Position numbers and translations under genes: made by a program. Below the pieces are notes generated by a model. That model worked only from the letters and a program-made list of their open reading frames with translations, searched no databases and had not been told where the DNA came from. Positions 17,188 to 25,723 of a stretch of 64,000 nucleotides of DNA are shown piece after piece (position 1 is the first letter of the stretch; the number at the start of each line of letters is the position of its first letter). This DNA is from an uncultured Eubacteriales bacterium (GTDB taxonomy: Bacteria > Bacillota > Clostridia > Lachnospirales > Lachnospiraceae), in assembly GCA_900314565.1 (NCBI GenBank), contig OMVU01000001.1, positions 62,001 to 126,000 of the forward strand. Direction: 5' to 3'.

Positions 17188-18576
17188 ATGAGTGTTACAC
17201 AAACAGCTGCGGGCAGAGTGAATGCGCTGCTCGACGCGAATAGTTTCGTTGAGATCGGTGCACAGGTAACTGCTCGAAGCACGGATTTCAACCTGACAGC
17301 AAAGTCCGCTCCGTCAGATGGTGTAATCACCGGATATGGCACAGTGGACGGCAGCCTTGTGTATGTTTACAGCCAGGATGCTGCTGTTCTCGGAGGCTCT
17401 ATCGGAGAAATGCACGCCAAAAAAATTGTTCGGGTCTATGACCTTGCACGCAAAATGGGTGCGCCGGTCATAGCTGTCCTTGACTCCGCTGGCGTCCGTC
17501 TCGAGGAAGCTGCGGATGCCCTGAATGCACTGGGTGAAATAATGAACAGCCAGATCATGTCTTCCGGCGTTATACCGCAGATCACAGTGGTATTCGGGAC
17601 ATGCGGCGGCGGTCTTTCCTTTATTCCGGCGCTTTCTGACTTTGCACTGATGTCCGACGGTGCGAAGCTTTTCGTTCATACTCCGGACGCGGTAGAAGGA
17701 AACAGTGCCGATAAGAAAGATACGAGCTCTGCTTCTTTCCAGGCGGAAGCCGGAAACGTCGATTTTACCGGCAGCGAGGAGGAAGTGATCGCAGCCGTCC
17801 GCAGGCTTCTCGGATTCCTCCCCTGCAACAATGAAGATGACGGTGAGGTCTGTGACTGTACAGACGATCTGAACCGTTCGACTCCGAACCTTTCCACACT
17901 GTCCGGAGATGCTTCACAGATCGCGGCACAGATCGCTGACAACGGAGATTTCTTTGAAGTAAAGAAAGACTTCGGAAAGAATATGGTCACGGGATTCATG
18001 CGCCTGAACGGCCAGACTGTCGGTGTCGTTGCGAACAGAGGGATCAAGGATGCGGTCTGCCCGAACTGCGCAAAGAAGGCAGCCGGCTTTATCAAGTTCT
18101 GCGACGCATTCAATATTCCGGTCCTTACGCTTGCGAACGCGGCCTCTATCAGGAATACGGAAAAAGCTGAGTACTGCATGCCGGAGGCAGCTGCCCTCCT
18201 TACATCGGCCTATGCAAATGCCACTGTGCCGAAGGTCACGGTCGTGACAGGTAAGAATTACGGCAGCGCCTATATACTGATGGGTTCGAAAGCAGTCGGT
18301 GCAGATATCGTATATGCATGGCCGGGCGCAGAAATCGGGACCATGGACGCAAAGCAGGCCGGCAAGATCCTGGCTGCAGGCCAGGACGCAAAGAGCATGA
18401 ACGCGGCTGCAAAGGAATACGCTTCACTGCAGCAGAATGTTCTGTCTGCCGCTCAGAGAGGGTATGTCGACACAATTATCGAGGAGGCTGACACAAGAAA
18501 ATATGTGATCGGAGCTTTCGAGATGCTCTATACAAAGAGAGAGGATCGTCCGGAGAGGAAGCACGGAACGATTTGA
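17188..18576 (+). CDS. Divergent acyl-CoA-type carboxyltransferase subunit (MmdA/PccB family) of a biotin-dependent decarboxylase
   Basis: The 462-residue protein belongs to the crotonase-fold carboxyltransferases that include MmdA, PccB and the 12S subunit of transcarboxylase. Recognisable segments are DSAGVRLEEA (canonical DSGGARIQEG), SGVIPQITVVFGTCGGG, and ATVPKVTVVTGKNYGSAY with GADIVYAWPGAEIGTM. It is about 50 residues shorter than usual. The region normally reading DVPGFLPG is TLANAASIRN here, and the central SGVA region is also altered, so the acyl substrate cannot be assigned. A cysteine-rich stretch (CNNEDDGEVCDC) lies near residue 213. Two ATG codons are adjacent; 17188 is preferred by spacing from GGAGG. 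It is first in a five-gene operon with OadG-, biotin carrier-, OadB- and OadA-like genes. Confidence 0.85.
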   Translation: MSVTQTAAGRVNALLDANSFVEIGAQVTARSTDFNLTAKSAPSDGVITGYGTVDGSLVYVYSQDAAVLGGSIGEMHAKKIVRVYDLARKMGAPVIAVLDSAGVRLEEAADALNALGEIMNSQIMSSGVIPQITVVFGTCGGGLSFIPALSDFALMSDGAKLFVHTPDAVEGNSADKKDTSSASFQAEAGNVDFTGSEEEVIAAVRRLLGFLPCNNEDDGEVCDCTDDLNRSTPNLSTLSGDASQIAAQIADNGDFFEVKKDFGKNMVTGFMRLNGQTVGVVANRGIKDAVCPNCAKKAAGFIKFCDAFNIPVLTLANAASIRNTEKAEYCMPEAAALLTSAYANATVPKVTVVTGKNYGSAYILMGSKAVGADIVYAWPGAEIGTMDAKQAGKILAAGQDAKSMNAAAKEYASLQQNVLSAAQRGYVDTIIEEADTRKYVIGAFEMLYTKREDRPERKHGTI

Positions 18577-18590
18577 GAAAGGCGGAATAA

Positions 18591-19400
18591 ATGAAGAATT
18601 TTAAAAAACTTGTACTTGCCTTTCTGGTTCTTGTTGTTGCGGCTTTTTCATTTACCGGGTGCAGCAAGACGTCCACTCAGGTCGAGATGGAAGCGATGGA
18701 AGGCATTCGAGAGCAGAATATACAGTCGATCAGGGCTCAGACTGAGCAGCTGTCCGGGCTCTTTCTCCAGGCGACCTATGATGATTTCATGATGTACAAG
18801 GCGCAGGGAGCCATGATTATCGGAGTGACCTTTGACAATGACCTGGCTTCCCGCTGGAAAGCATTCACGGATGCCCATGGCGCGGTGACGAGTGCTGTCG
18901 TAGACGAAGTCGCGCGTCATCATTATGAATATACCGGAAGGATCATCCTTACGGGAGAAGACAATGCGCAGATGGCGCTCACCGTCACCTATGACAAGAC
19001 AGGAACGCCGTATAAGACAACGATCCAGGATTATTCGGATGACAGTAAGCTTACCTTCGGCGAGCGCATGGCTGTTGCCGGCGGAAATACGATCATCGGA
19101 CTGCTGACCGTTTTCACTGTCCTTATCCTTCTGAGCCTTATCATCTACTGCTTCAAATTTGTCAATGCGGCAGTAACGCCGCCGGCTCCGAAAAAGGAAG
19201 CCTCTGTGTCTGTTCCGGACAAGGCGGCAAAGAGCGGGCCTGCCAAGGCAGTCCCGGCTGCAAAGAAAGAAGACGATCCGATGCTGGATCCGGCACTTGT
19301 CGCAGTCATTGCCGCAGCGATCGCAGCTGCGGAGGAGAAGCCGGTCGAAGGCTTTGTAGTTCGTTCCATTAAGAGAGTAAAGACCAATAAGTGGCGCTGA
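18591..19400 (+). CDS. Lipoprotein-OadG fusion, small membrane subunit of Na+-pumping decarboxylase
   Basis: The 269-residue protein starts with a lipoprotein signal and lipobox FTGC (Cys24), followed by an extracytoplasmic domain of about 135 residues. A single membrane segment (about 165-190) leads to an Ala/Pro/Lys-rich cytoplasmic linker and the C-terminal GFVVRSIKRVKTNKWR, typical of OadG/MmdD-like subunits that hold the decarboxylase complex together. Ordinary OadG is about 80-100 residues; here the lipoprotein domain has been added. It resembles DUF3887-like secreted domains by eye only. It lies 14 bases after the carboxyltransferase and before the biotin carrier. Confidence 0.8.
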   Translation: MKNFKKLVLAFLVLVVAAFSFTGCSKTSTQVEMEAMEGIREQNIQSIRAQTEQLSGLFLQATYDDFMMYKAQGAMIIGVTFDNDLASRWKAFTDAHGAVTSAVVDEVARHHYEYTGRIILTGEDNAQMALTVTYDKTGTPYKTTIQDYSDDSKLTFGERMAVAGGNTIIGLLTVFTVLILLSLIIYCFKFVNAAVTPPAPKKEASVSVPDKAAKSGPAKAVPAAKKEDDPMLDPALVAVIAAAIAAAEEKPVEGFVVRSIKRVKTNKWR

Positions 19401-19455
19401 AAGGTTGCGCCAGGGTCTTAAAAGACCCTGAAAGAGAATCCAGGAGGATAAAACA

Positions 19456-19839
19456 ATGAAGAATTATACGATCACAGTAAACGGCGTAGCATACAACGTT
19501 ACAGTTGAGGAAACGGCTGCGGGCGCAGCTCCTGTTGCGGCGGCACCTGCTGCTGCAGCGGCACCGGCACCGGTCGCAGCACCGGCACCGGCAGCAGCAC
19601 CGGCAGCAGCACAGGGATCCGCGGGAAGCATTGAAGTCGTCGCGGCTGTCCCGGGCAAAGTATTCAAGGTCACTGCCAATGTCGGAGATGCTGTCAAGGC
19701 AGGAGATACTGTCATTATTCTTGAGTCCATGAAGATGGAGATCCCGGTCGTCGCCCCGGAAGACGGAACTGTTGCGAGCATCAATGTCGGTGCAGGTGAT
19801 GCTGTAGAGTCCGGCGACCTTCTTGCGACCCTGAACTGA
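19456..19839 (+). CDS. Biotin carboxyl carrier protein of the decarboxylase
   Basis: A 127-residue carrier. Residues 1-20 form a short N-terminal piece, residues about 21-55 are an Ala/Pro linker (MmdC/GcdC-like), and the rest is the biotinyl domain with ESMKM (E90-M94), in which Lys93 would carry biotin. The usual motif is AMKM; the serine variant is common in this protein family. The swinging biotin passes CO2 from the carboxyltransferase to the OadB membrane subunit. The ATG follows AGGAGG and oadB follows after 17 bases. Confidence 0.93.
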   Translation: MKNYTITVNGVAYNVTVEETAAGAAPVAAAPAAAAAPAPVAAPAPAAAPAAAQGSAGSIEVVAAVPGKVFKVTANVGDAVKAGDTVIILESMKMEIPVVAPEDGTVASINVGAGDAVESGDLLATLN

Positions 19840-19856
19840 TAAACGGAGGCATTTAA

Positions 19857-21002
19857 ATGGATATTTTAGGAACACTGTCAAATCTGGTTGCCCAGACAGC
19901 GTTTTTCAGTCTGACGTGGGGAAACTACATCATGATTGTGGTTGCGCTGGTATTCCTGTATTTGGCGATAGCGAAGGACTATGAGCCGCTTCTGCTTGTT
20001 CCGATCGCTTTCGGTATGCTTCTCGTAAATATCTATCCTGATATTATTGCGAACCCAGCCGATACGACGAACGGCACCGGCGGTCTCCTGTATTATTTCT
20101 ATCAGCTCGACGAATGGTCGATCCTGCCCTCACTCATCTTCATGGGTGTCGGCGCGATGACGGACTTCGGACCGCTGATCGCGAATCCCATCTCCTTCCT
20201 GATGGGCGCTGCAGCGCAGTTCGGCATTTATATCGCTTATTTCCTTGCGATCCTGCTCGGATTTAACGGAAAGTCCGCTGCCGCGATCTCTATCATCGGC
20301 GGCGCTGACGGCCCGACATCGATCTTCCTTGCATCCAAGCTCGGACAGACATCTCTGCTCGGCCCGATCGCCGTGGCGGCATACTCCTATATGTCCCTTG
20401 TTCCGATCATTCAGCCGCCTGTAATGAAACTGTTCACGACAGACAGCGAGAGGAAGATCAAGATGGGACAGCTTCGCAATGTCTCAAAGCTTGAGAAGAT
20501 CCTCTTCCCGATCGTCATCACGATCGTTGTCTGCCTTATCCTTCCGACGACAGCTCCGCTGGTCGGTATGCTCATGCTCGGAAATCTGTTCCGTGAGTGC
20601 GGCGTAGTCCGTCAGCTCACTGAGACGGCTTCCAACGCGCTGATGTATATCGTAGTCATCCTGCTCGGAACGTCTGTAGGTGCAACGACTTCTGCGGAAG
20701 CTTTCCTGAACGTTGCGACGATCAAGATCGTTGTTCTGGGTCTTGCGGCTTTCATCTTCGGTACGTTCGGCGGTGTCATGCTCGGAAAGCTGCTGTGCGC
20801 GATCACGCACAAAAAGATCAATCCGCTGATCGGTTCAGCAGGTGTTTCCGCTGTCCCGATGGCGGCGCGTGTATCACAGAAGGTCGGTGCGGAATATGAT
20901 CCGACCAACTTCCTTCTCATGCATGCGATGGGTCCGAATGTCGCGGGTGTTATCGGAACAGCTGTCGCGGCCGGTACTTTCATGGCTATTTTCGGCATCT
21001 GA
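19857..21002 (+). CDS. oadB: Sodium ion-translocating decarboxylase, beta (membrane) subunit
   Basis: This 381-residue integral membrane protein decarboxylates carboxybiotin and exports Na+. Family signatures are present: GGADGPTSI (near residues 145-153, containing the Na+-linked aspartate known from OadB) and GPNVAGV near the C-terminus. Many hydrophobic segments fit the expected 9-11 membrane passes. The same family includes GcdB and MmdB, so the beta subunit does not tell the substrate. It is the fourth gene of the operon, with GGAGG ahead of the ATG. Confidence 0.94.
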   Translation: MDILGTLSNLVAQTAFFSLTWGNYIMIVVALVFLYLAIAKDYEPLLLVPIAFGMLLVNIYPDIIANPADTTNGTGGLLYYFYQLDEWSILPSLIFMGVGAMTDFGPLIANPISFLMGAAAQFGIYIAYFLAILLGFNGKSAAAISIIGGADGPTSIFLASKLGQTSLLGPIAVAAYSYMSLVPIIQPPVMKLFTTDSERKIKMGQLRNVSKLEKILFPIVITIVVCLILPTTAPLVGMLMLGNLFRECGVVRQLTETASNALMYIVVILLGTSVGATTSAEAFLNVATIKIVVLGLAAFIFGTFGGVMLGKLLCAITHKKINPLIGSAGVSAVPMAARVSQKVGAEYDPTNFLLMHAMGPNVAGVIGTAVAAGTFMAIFGI

Positions 21003-21077
21003 TGTAACGAGATGAAAATGCGGCCTGCGCGGTAATCCGTCAGAGCCGCTTCGATAAATTTGATTCCGGAGGATAAA

Positions 21078-22484
21078 ATGGGAATAAAGAAACCTGTTCA
21101 GATTACTGAGACGGTGCTGCGCGATGCGCACCAGAGTCTCATTGCTACCAGAATGACAACTGAAGAGATGCTTCCGGCTGTCCCGATGCTGGATGAGATC
21201 GGCTACCGTGCCGTAGAGTGCTGGGGCGGCGCTACATTTGATGCTGCGCTTCGTTTCCTTCACGAGGATCCGTGGGTGAGACTCAGAAAGTTCAAAGCCG
21301 GATTTAAGAAGACAAAGCTTCAGATGCTTTTCCGAGGCCAGAATATTCTCGGATACAAGCCGTACCCGGACGATGTTGTCGAGTACTTCGTACAGAAGTC
21401 AGTCGCGAACGGAATCGATGTGATCCGTATTTTCGACTGCCTGAATGACCTGAGGAACCTTGAGACATGCGTCAAGGCTGCAAAGAAAGAAGGAGCGGAA
21501 GCGCAGGTCGCGCTTTCCTACACACTTGGTGATGCCTATACGCTCGATTACTGGAAGAACATCGCCAAGGAGATCGAGAACATGGGCGCGGATTCGATCT
21601 GCATCAAGGATATGGCCGGACTTCTTGTTCCGAAGGCTGCAACAGAGCTCGTGACAGCTCTGAAGGAAGGATCGAGCCTTCCGCTTGAGATGCATACGCA
21701 TTATACATCCGGCTGTGCTTCCATGACCTATATGAAAGCGGTCGAGGCAGGTGCAGATATTCTCGACACTGCGATCAGCCCGTTCGCGCTGGGAACATCT
21801 CAGCCCGCGACTGAAGTTATGGTCGAAGCTTTCCGCGGTACGGAATATGATACGGGTCTCAACCTTGATAAGCTTGCGGAGATCGCTGACTATTTCCGTC
21901 CGATCCGTGAGAAGTATCTTGAGAACGGCCTGATGAACCCGAAGAACATGGGCGTTAACATCAAGACCCTTCAGTATCAGGTTCCCGGCGGTATGCTTTC
22001 GAACCTTACGAGCCAGCTTGCGCAGCAGCACGCTGAGGACAAGTTCTATGACGTTCTCGAAGAAGTGCCGCGCGTAAGAAAAGACATGGGCGAGCCGCCT
22101 CTGGTCACACCGTCTTCTCAGATCGTCGGTACGCAGGCCGTCATGAACGTTCTGACCGGCAAGAGATACATGGTCGTGCCGCAGGAGACAAAGGATATCT
22201 TCCTCGGAAGATATGGAAAGTGCATTAAGCCGTTCAATGAGGAGATCCAGAAGCAGGTCATCGGAAATGAAGAACCGATCACATGCCGTCCGGCTGATCT
22301 TCTTGAGCCGAAGCTTCAGGAGTATGAAGAAAAGATCAAGGCTTACAAGCAGCAGGATGAGGATGTCCTTACATATGCGCTGTTCCCGGAAGTAGCGATG
22401 GATTACTTCAAGTACCGGGACGCACAGGCCACAGGCGTTGACGCAAAGGCAGCGGATACCGAGAACAAGGCTTATCCGGTATAA
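21078..22484 (+). CDS. oadA: Oxaloacetate decarboxylase alpha / pyruvate carboxylase B-type carboxyltransferase (without biotin domain)
   Basis: The 468-residue protein has the HMG-CoA lyase-like TIM barrel: RDAHQSL near the N-terminus (D16, H18), the metal-binding MHTHYTSG (near 205-212) and the PYC_OADA conserved C-terminal domain. It moves a carboxyl group between oxaloacetate/pyruvate and biotin. It ends before any biotinyl domain, so it must use the separate carrier encoded upstream. The frame is open to 21060, but ATG 21078 follows CCGGAGGA and is chosen. It is 75 bases after oadB and closes the operon. Together with the acyl-CoA-type carboxyltransferase it could make the complex a transcarboxylase coupled to Na+ export (inference). 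Confidence 0.93.
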   Translation: MGIKKPVQITETVLRDAHQSLIATRMTTEEMLPAVPMLDEIGYRAVECWGGATFDAALRFLHEDPWVRLRKFKAGFKKTKLQMLFRGQNILGYKPYPDDVVEYFVQKSVANGIDVIRIFDCLNDLRNLETCVKAAKKEGAEAQVALSYTLGDAYTLDYWKNIAKEIENMGADSICIKDMAGLLVPKAATELVTALKEGSSLPLEMHTHYTSGCASMTYMKAVEAGADILDTAISPFALGTSQPATEVMVEAFRGTEYDTGLNLDKLAEIADYFRPIREKYLENGLMNPKNMGVNIKTLQYQVPGGMLSNLTSQLAQQHAEDKFYDVLEEVPRVRKDMGEPPLVTPSSQIVGTQAVMNVLTGKRYMVVPQETKDIFLGRYGKCIKPFNEEIQKQVIGNEEPITCRPADLLEPKLQEYEEKIKAYKQQDEDVLTYALFPEVAMDYFKYRDAQATGVDAKAADTENKAYPV

Positions 22485-22784
22485 AAAGGACTATTGAGAG
22501 GACTTTCGGGTCCGGGAACCAGCAATGATCTGTCCTGAGAACAGGTACATATACCTGCGGGACATAATGTATGAACGGCTGCCGCATTTACGGTCATTTC
22601 AAATCCACGCAGACGGATATTCTCAGCGGACTGCTTTGGACCCTGAAGGCCGAAGATGCAGCAGCCGTTCTTTCTTGTTCCGGGCATCTGCAGAACACGG
22701 CGCGAAGGTGAATCCGGGCGCTTAAGGAACCCGGATGCGGGAAATTTTTGCTGCGATTATAGATAATGTAAGGGGAATAACAGG
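22485..22784. other. Intergenic region with hairpins, no supported gene
   Basis: A nested hairpin TGTCC...CAGGTA/TACCTG...GGGACA lies at 22531-22564, and CCGGG/CCCGG near 22716-22737 is followed by ATTTTTG and may be a weak terminator. A 66-codon open frame at 22525-22725 has no family match I recognise and no good ribosome-binding site. Confidence 0.35.
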
Positions 22785-24047
22785 TTGAGCAATATTGCTG
22801 TCATTGGCGCCGGAGCGGCCGGCATGATGTCCGCGATCCTGATTGCAGAGCAGGGCCATTCGGTCACTGTGTTCGAGCAGAATGAGAGGATCGGGAAAAA
22901 ACTCTATATTACGGGCAAGGGAAGATGTAATTTCACGAATGCCTGCAGCCGGGACAATTTCCTGTCCAGTGTCATAAGCAATCCGAGATTTCTGTACAGT
23001 GCTTACGATACGATGGATTCAGAAGCTGTGATCGATTTCTTCGAGAGACATGGAATGAAAACGAAGATCGAGCGCGGGAACCGTGCTTTTCCGGCGTCTG
23101 ATAAATCGGCGGATGTGATCGATACTCTTCGCGACGCCATGAGACGGCAGGGCGTGAAGGTCAGACTGAGGAGCAGGGTCACAAGGATCCTGACAGACGA
23201 AGAACGTGTGACCGGTCTTGCTGTCCTGAATCCTGATGAGGGGGTGGAGAAATGTCTGGATTTCGATCGGGTGATCGTGGCGACCGGAGGACTCTCTTAT
23301 CCGTCGACAGGGGCGACCGGAGACGGGCTCCGCTTCGCCGGAGAACTCGGGCTTCGTGTCACCAAAACATCCCCTTCTCTTGTTCCAATCGAGTGTGAGG
23401 AACGTTATTGTGAAGAAATGCAGGGACTTTCTCTCCGCAATGTTGAACTCCATATCAAAAACGGTAAGAAAGAGGTCTTCAATGAATTCGGGGAGATGAT
23501 GTTCACGCATTTTGGCGTGACCGGACCGCTCATTCTCACGGCCAGCGCCAGGATCGGACAGCTGATCGGTAAGAAAGAGCTTCGTACATATATCGATCTG
23601 AAGCCCGCCGTAAGTGAGGAAAAACTGGATGACAGGATTCTCCGTCTTTTTACGGAGAACCCGAATAAGGCTGTCCAGAATGTGGTGAACGAGCTCTACC
23701 CGGCGAAGATGCTTCCCGTCATTCTCGCCTTATGCGGGATTGATTCGGGAAAGAAAGTCCATGACGTTACAAAGGGTGAACGGCTGCAGATCGTTCAGAT
23801 GACAAAAAGATTTCCGCTGACATTTACAAGGCTTCGAGGCTATAACGAGGCAGTCATCACGAAGGGCGGTGTCTCTGTCCGGGAGATCGATCCCGGAAGT
23901 ATGGAGGCAAAGAAGATAGAGGGGATTCATTTTGTGGGGGAGGTCCTTGATGTGGACGCCCTGACAGGAGGATTTAATCTGCAGATCGCATGGTGTACGG
24001 CAGCGCAGTGCGCAAAGGCGATTGGTCCTGGAAGGAAAGAAATGTGA
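22785..24047 (+). CDS. BaiN/HI0933-family NAD(P)/FAD-dependent oxidoreductase
   Basis: The 420-residue flavoprotein starts with a dinucleotide-binding motif GAGAAGMMSAI (residues 7-17) and has the conserved KLYITGKGRCNFTNA segment, ATGGLSYPSTGATGDG, and the C-terminal FVGEVLDVDALTGGFNLQ typical of the HI0933 (YhiN/BaiN) family. BaiN of some gut Clostridia reduces bile-acid intermediates, but most members have no known role, so that function should not be transferred. The start is TTG 22785 after AAGGGG. The family often sits next to cmk, as here. Confidence 0.88.
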   Translation: MSNIAVIGAGAAGMMSAILIAEQGHSVTVFEQNERIGKKLYITGKGRCNFTNACSRDNFLSSVISNPRFLYSAYDTMDSEAVIDFFERHGMKTKIERGNRAFPASDKSADVIDTLRDAMRRQGVKVRLRSRVTRILTDEERVTGLAVLNPDEGVEKCLDFDRVIVATGGLSYPSTGATGDGLRFAGELGLRVTKTSPSLVPIECEERYCEEMQGLSLRNVELHIKNGKKEVFNEFGEMMFTHFGVTGPLILTASARIGQLIGKKELRTYIDLKPAVSEEKLDDRILRLFTENPNKAVQNVVNELYPAKMLPVILALCGIDSGKKVHDVTKGERLQIVQMTKRFPLTFTRLRGYNEAVITKGGVSVREIDPGSMEAKKIEGIHFVGEVLDVDALTGGFNLQIAWCTAAQCAKAIGPGRKEM

Positions 24048-24090
24048 GTTTACGCTGCGGCGGTTTACAGACGCGTAAAGAGGAAGACAT

Positions 24091-24131
24091 TTCGCACACT
24101 GCGCGTCGCGGCAGGAACGCGAGACGTTCCT
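24091..24131. repeat. Intergenic repeat upstream of cmk (relatives at 29293-29320 and 51751-51795)
   Basis: The block from TTCGCACACTGCGCG to GACGTTCCT matches 51751-51792 at about 36 of 41 positions. The shared 3' part includes a small hairpin GAACG/CGTTC, also present upstream of ruvA. It ends 33 bases before the cmk start. Confidence 0.6.
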
Positions 24132-24164
24132 CCGGTGCGGCAGTTTACTGTAAGGAGGTTTTAT

Positions 24165-24842
24165 ATGAATATCGCAATTGACGGCCCGGCCGGTGCAGGG
24201 AAAAGCACGATCGCGCGGAGAGTTGCCGCGGTGAGAGGGGTAGTCTATGTCGACACAGGTGCAATGTATCGCGCGATGGCGCTCTTAATGATCAAAAAAG
24301 GAATCGATCCGCAGGATTCCGCTGCGATCGAAGCAGCCAGTGAGAAGGCGGATATCGGTATTGAGTATCGGGATGGCGAGCAGCGTGTACTGCTCAACGG
24401 GGAAGATGTGACGGGGGAGCTGAGAACGGAAGCGGTCGCCGCAATGGCCAGCACGACCTCCGCCAACGCAGAAGTCCGCAGAAAGCTCGTCCTTCTTCAG
24501 CAGGAACTTGCGAAGAAAACGGATGTAGTGATGGACGGACGGGATATCGGGACGGTCGTCCTTCCCGACGCTGAAGTGAAGATCTATCTTACCGCCAGCT
24601 CCAGGGCAAGAGCGGAGAGAAGGTATCTTGAGACGGTGCAGAAGGCTGCGCCCGGAGAGGAAATTCCTTCCATAGAGGAGATCTCCCGGAAAATAGAAGA
24701 GCGTGATTATCAGGATATGCACAGAGAAAATTCGCCTCTGAGAAAGGCGGAGGGTGCATACCTGGTAGATTCCTCGGATATGACTATTCAGGAGGTCGTG
24801 GACCGGATCCTTGAGATCTGTGAGGAAGTCAGCAATAAGTGA
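24165..24842 (+). CDS. cmk: Cytidylate kinase
   Basis: Cmk phosphorylates CMP and dCMP for nucleotide recycling. The 225-residue protein starts MNIAIDGPAGAGKST with the P-loop GPAGAGKS at residues 7-14; DTGAMYRA and MDGRDIGTVV are further family signatures. Start ATG 24165 follows TAAGGAGG; the frame is open further upstream through a repeat but without a ribosome-binding site. ispH follows immediately, and rpsA after that, a classical Clostridia order. Confidence 0.95.
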   Translation: MNIAIDGPAGAGKSTIARRVAAVRGVVYVDTGAMYRAMALLMIKKGIDPQDSAAIEAASEKADIGIEYRDGEQRVLLNGEDVTGELRTEAVAAMASTTSANAEVRRKLVLLQQELAKKTDVVMDGRDIGTVVLPDAEVKIYLTASSRARAERRYLETVQKAAPGEEIPSIEEISRKIEERDYQDMHRENSPLRKAEGAYLVDSSDMTIQEVVDRILEICEEVSNK

Positions 24843-24853
24843 GGAAAGATGCC

Positions 24854-25723
24854 ATGGAAGTCAAAGTTGCCGCCAGTGCCGGATTCTGTTTCGGTGTGAA
24901 ACGCGCGGTCGATCTCGTTTACGAGGAGACGGAGAAAAGTCAGGGCCGGGTCTATACGATGGGTCCGATCATTCATAACGAACAGGTCGTCTCGGATCTT
25001 GAAAAGAGGGGCGTCCGCATCATCGGGGATGACCTTATTGATCCTGAGACCGGGCAGCTGCCTTCGCCTGAATCGACCATTATTTTGAGATCTCATGGCG
25101 TTTCGAGAGAGCTGACGGAGAAAATTAAGGCAACGGGCTGCAAGGTGGCAAATGCCACCTGCCCGTTCGTAAAAAAAATACATGATATCGTCGATAAAAG
25201 AAGCCGGGAAGGGTATCACATCGTGATCATCGGGAGCCCGGTCCATCCGGAAGTTCAGGGAATCAGGGGATGGGTCGGAGGAACCTGCTCGATCGTCGAG
25301 AATGCCGGAGACATTGAAGCGCTCCGTGCATACCGTGACCGCCCCATGTGGGTCGTCTCACAGACGACATTCAATCACAATAAATTTAAAGAATTAGTTG
25401 AAATCATGGAGAAGATGGGGTATCATGTAGTAGTTACAAATACTATCTGCAGCGCCACAAAGGAGCGGCAGACAGAAGCGTTGGAACTGGCGAGAACATC
25501 GGATACGATGATCGTTATTGGCGGTAAGCATTCCTCCAATACACAGAAACTGTATGACATATGTCTCAGCCAGTGTAAGAATACTTACCACATACAGACA
25601 CTTGATGATTTGGTAACCGTTAATATCCAATCCGATAGTTGTGTAGGTATTACTGCTGGGGCGTCCACCCCAAATACTATAATCCAGGAGGTTTTTGCAC
25701 ATGTCAGAGGAACAGAGCTTTGA
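24854..25723 (+). CDS. ispH: 4-hydroxy-3-methylbut-2-enyl diphosphate reductase
   Basis: IspH is the last enzyme of the MEP isoprenoid pathway, an Fe-S protein making IPP and DMAPP. The three cluster cysteines are visible: C12 (AGFCFGV), C near 97 (NATCPFVKK) and C near 196 (NTICSATKERQ). Family motifs SHGVS, HPEV and TTFN are present. Length (289 residues) is normal. ATG 24854 follows GAGGAAAG; a GTG at 24839 overlapping the cmk stop is an alternative. Its 3' end overlaps rpsA by 23 bases in another frame; in many Clostridia the two are one fused gene, but here they are separate. Confidence 0.94.
   Translation: MEVKVAASAGFCFGVKRAVDLVYEETEKSQGRVYTMGPIIHNEQVVSDLEKRGVRIIGDDLIDPETGQLPSPESTIILRSHGVSRELTEKIKATGCKVANATCPFVKKIHDIVDKRSREGYHIVIIGSPVHPEVQGIRGWVGGTCSIVENAGDIEALRAYRDRPMWVVSQTTFNHNKFKELVEIMEKMGYHVVVTNTICSATKERQTEALELARTSDTMIVIGGKHSSNTQKLYDICLSQCKNTYHIQTLDDLVTVNIQSDSCVGITAGASTPNTIIQEVFAHVRGTEL

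Noticed and set aside
22525-22725. 66-codon open frame between oadA and the flavoprotein gene
   Set aside because: No ribosome-binding site, no known motif, and it lies over hairpin structures.
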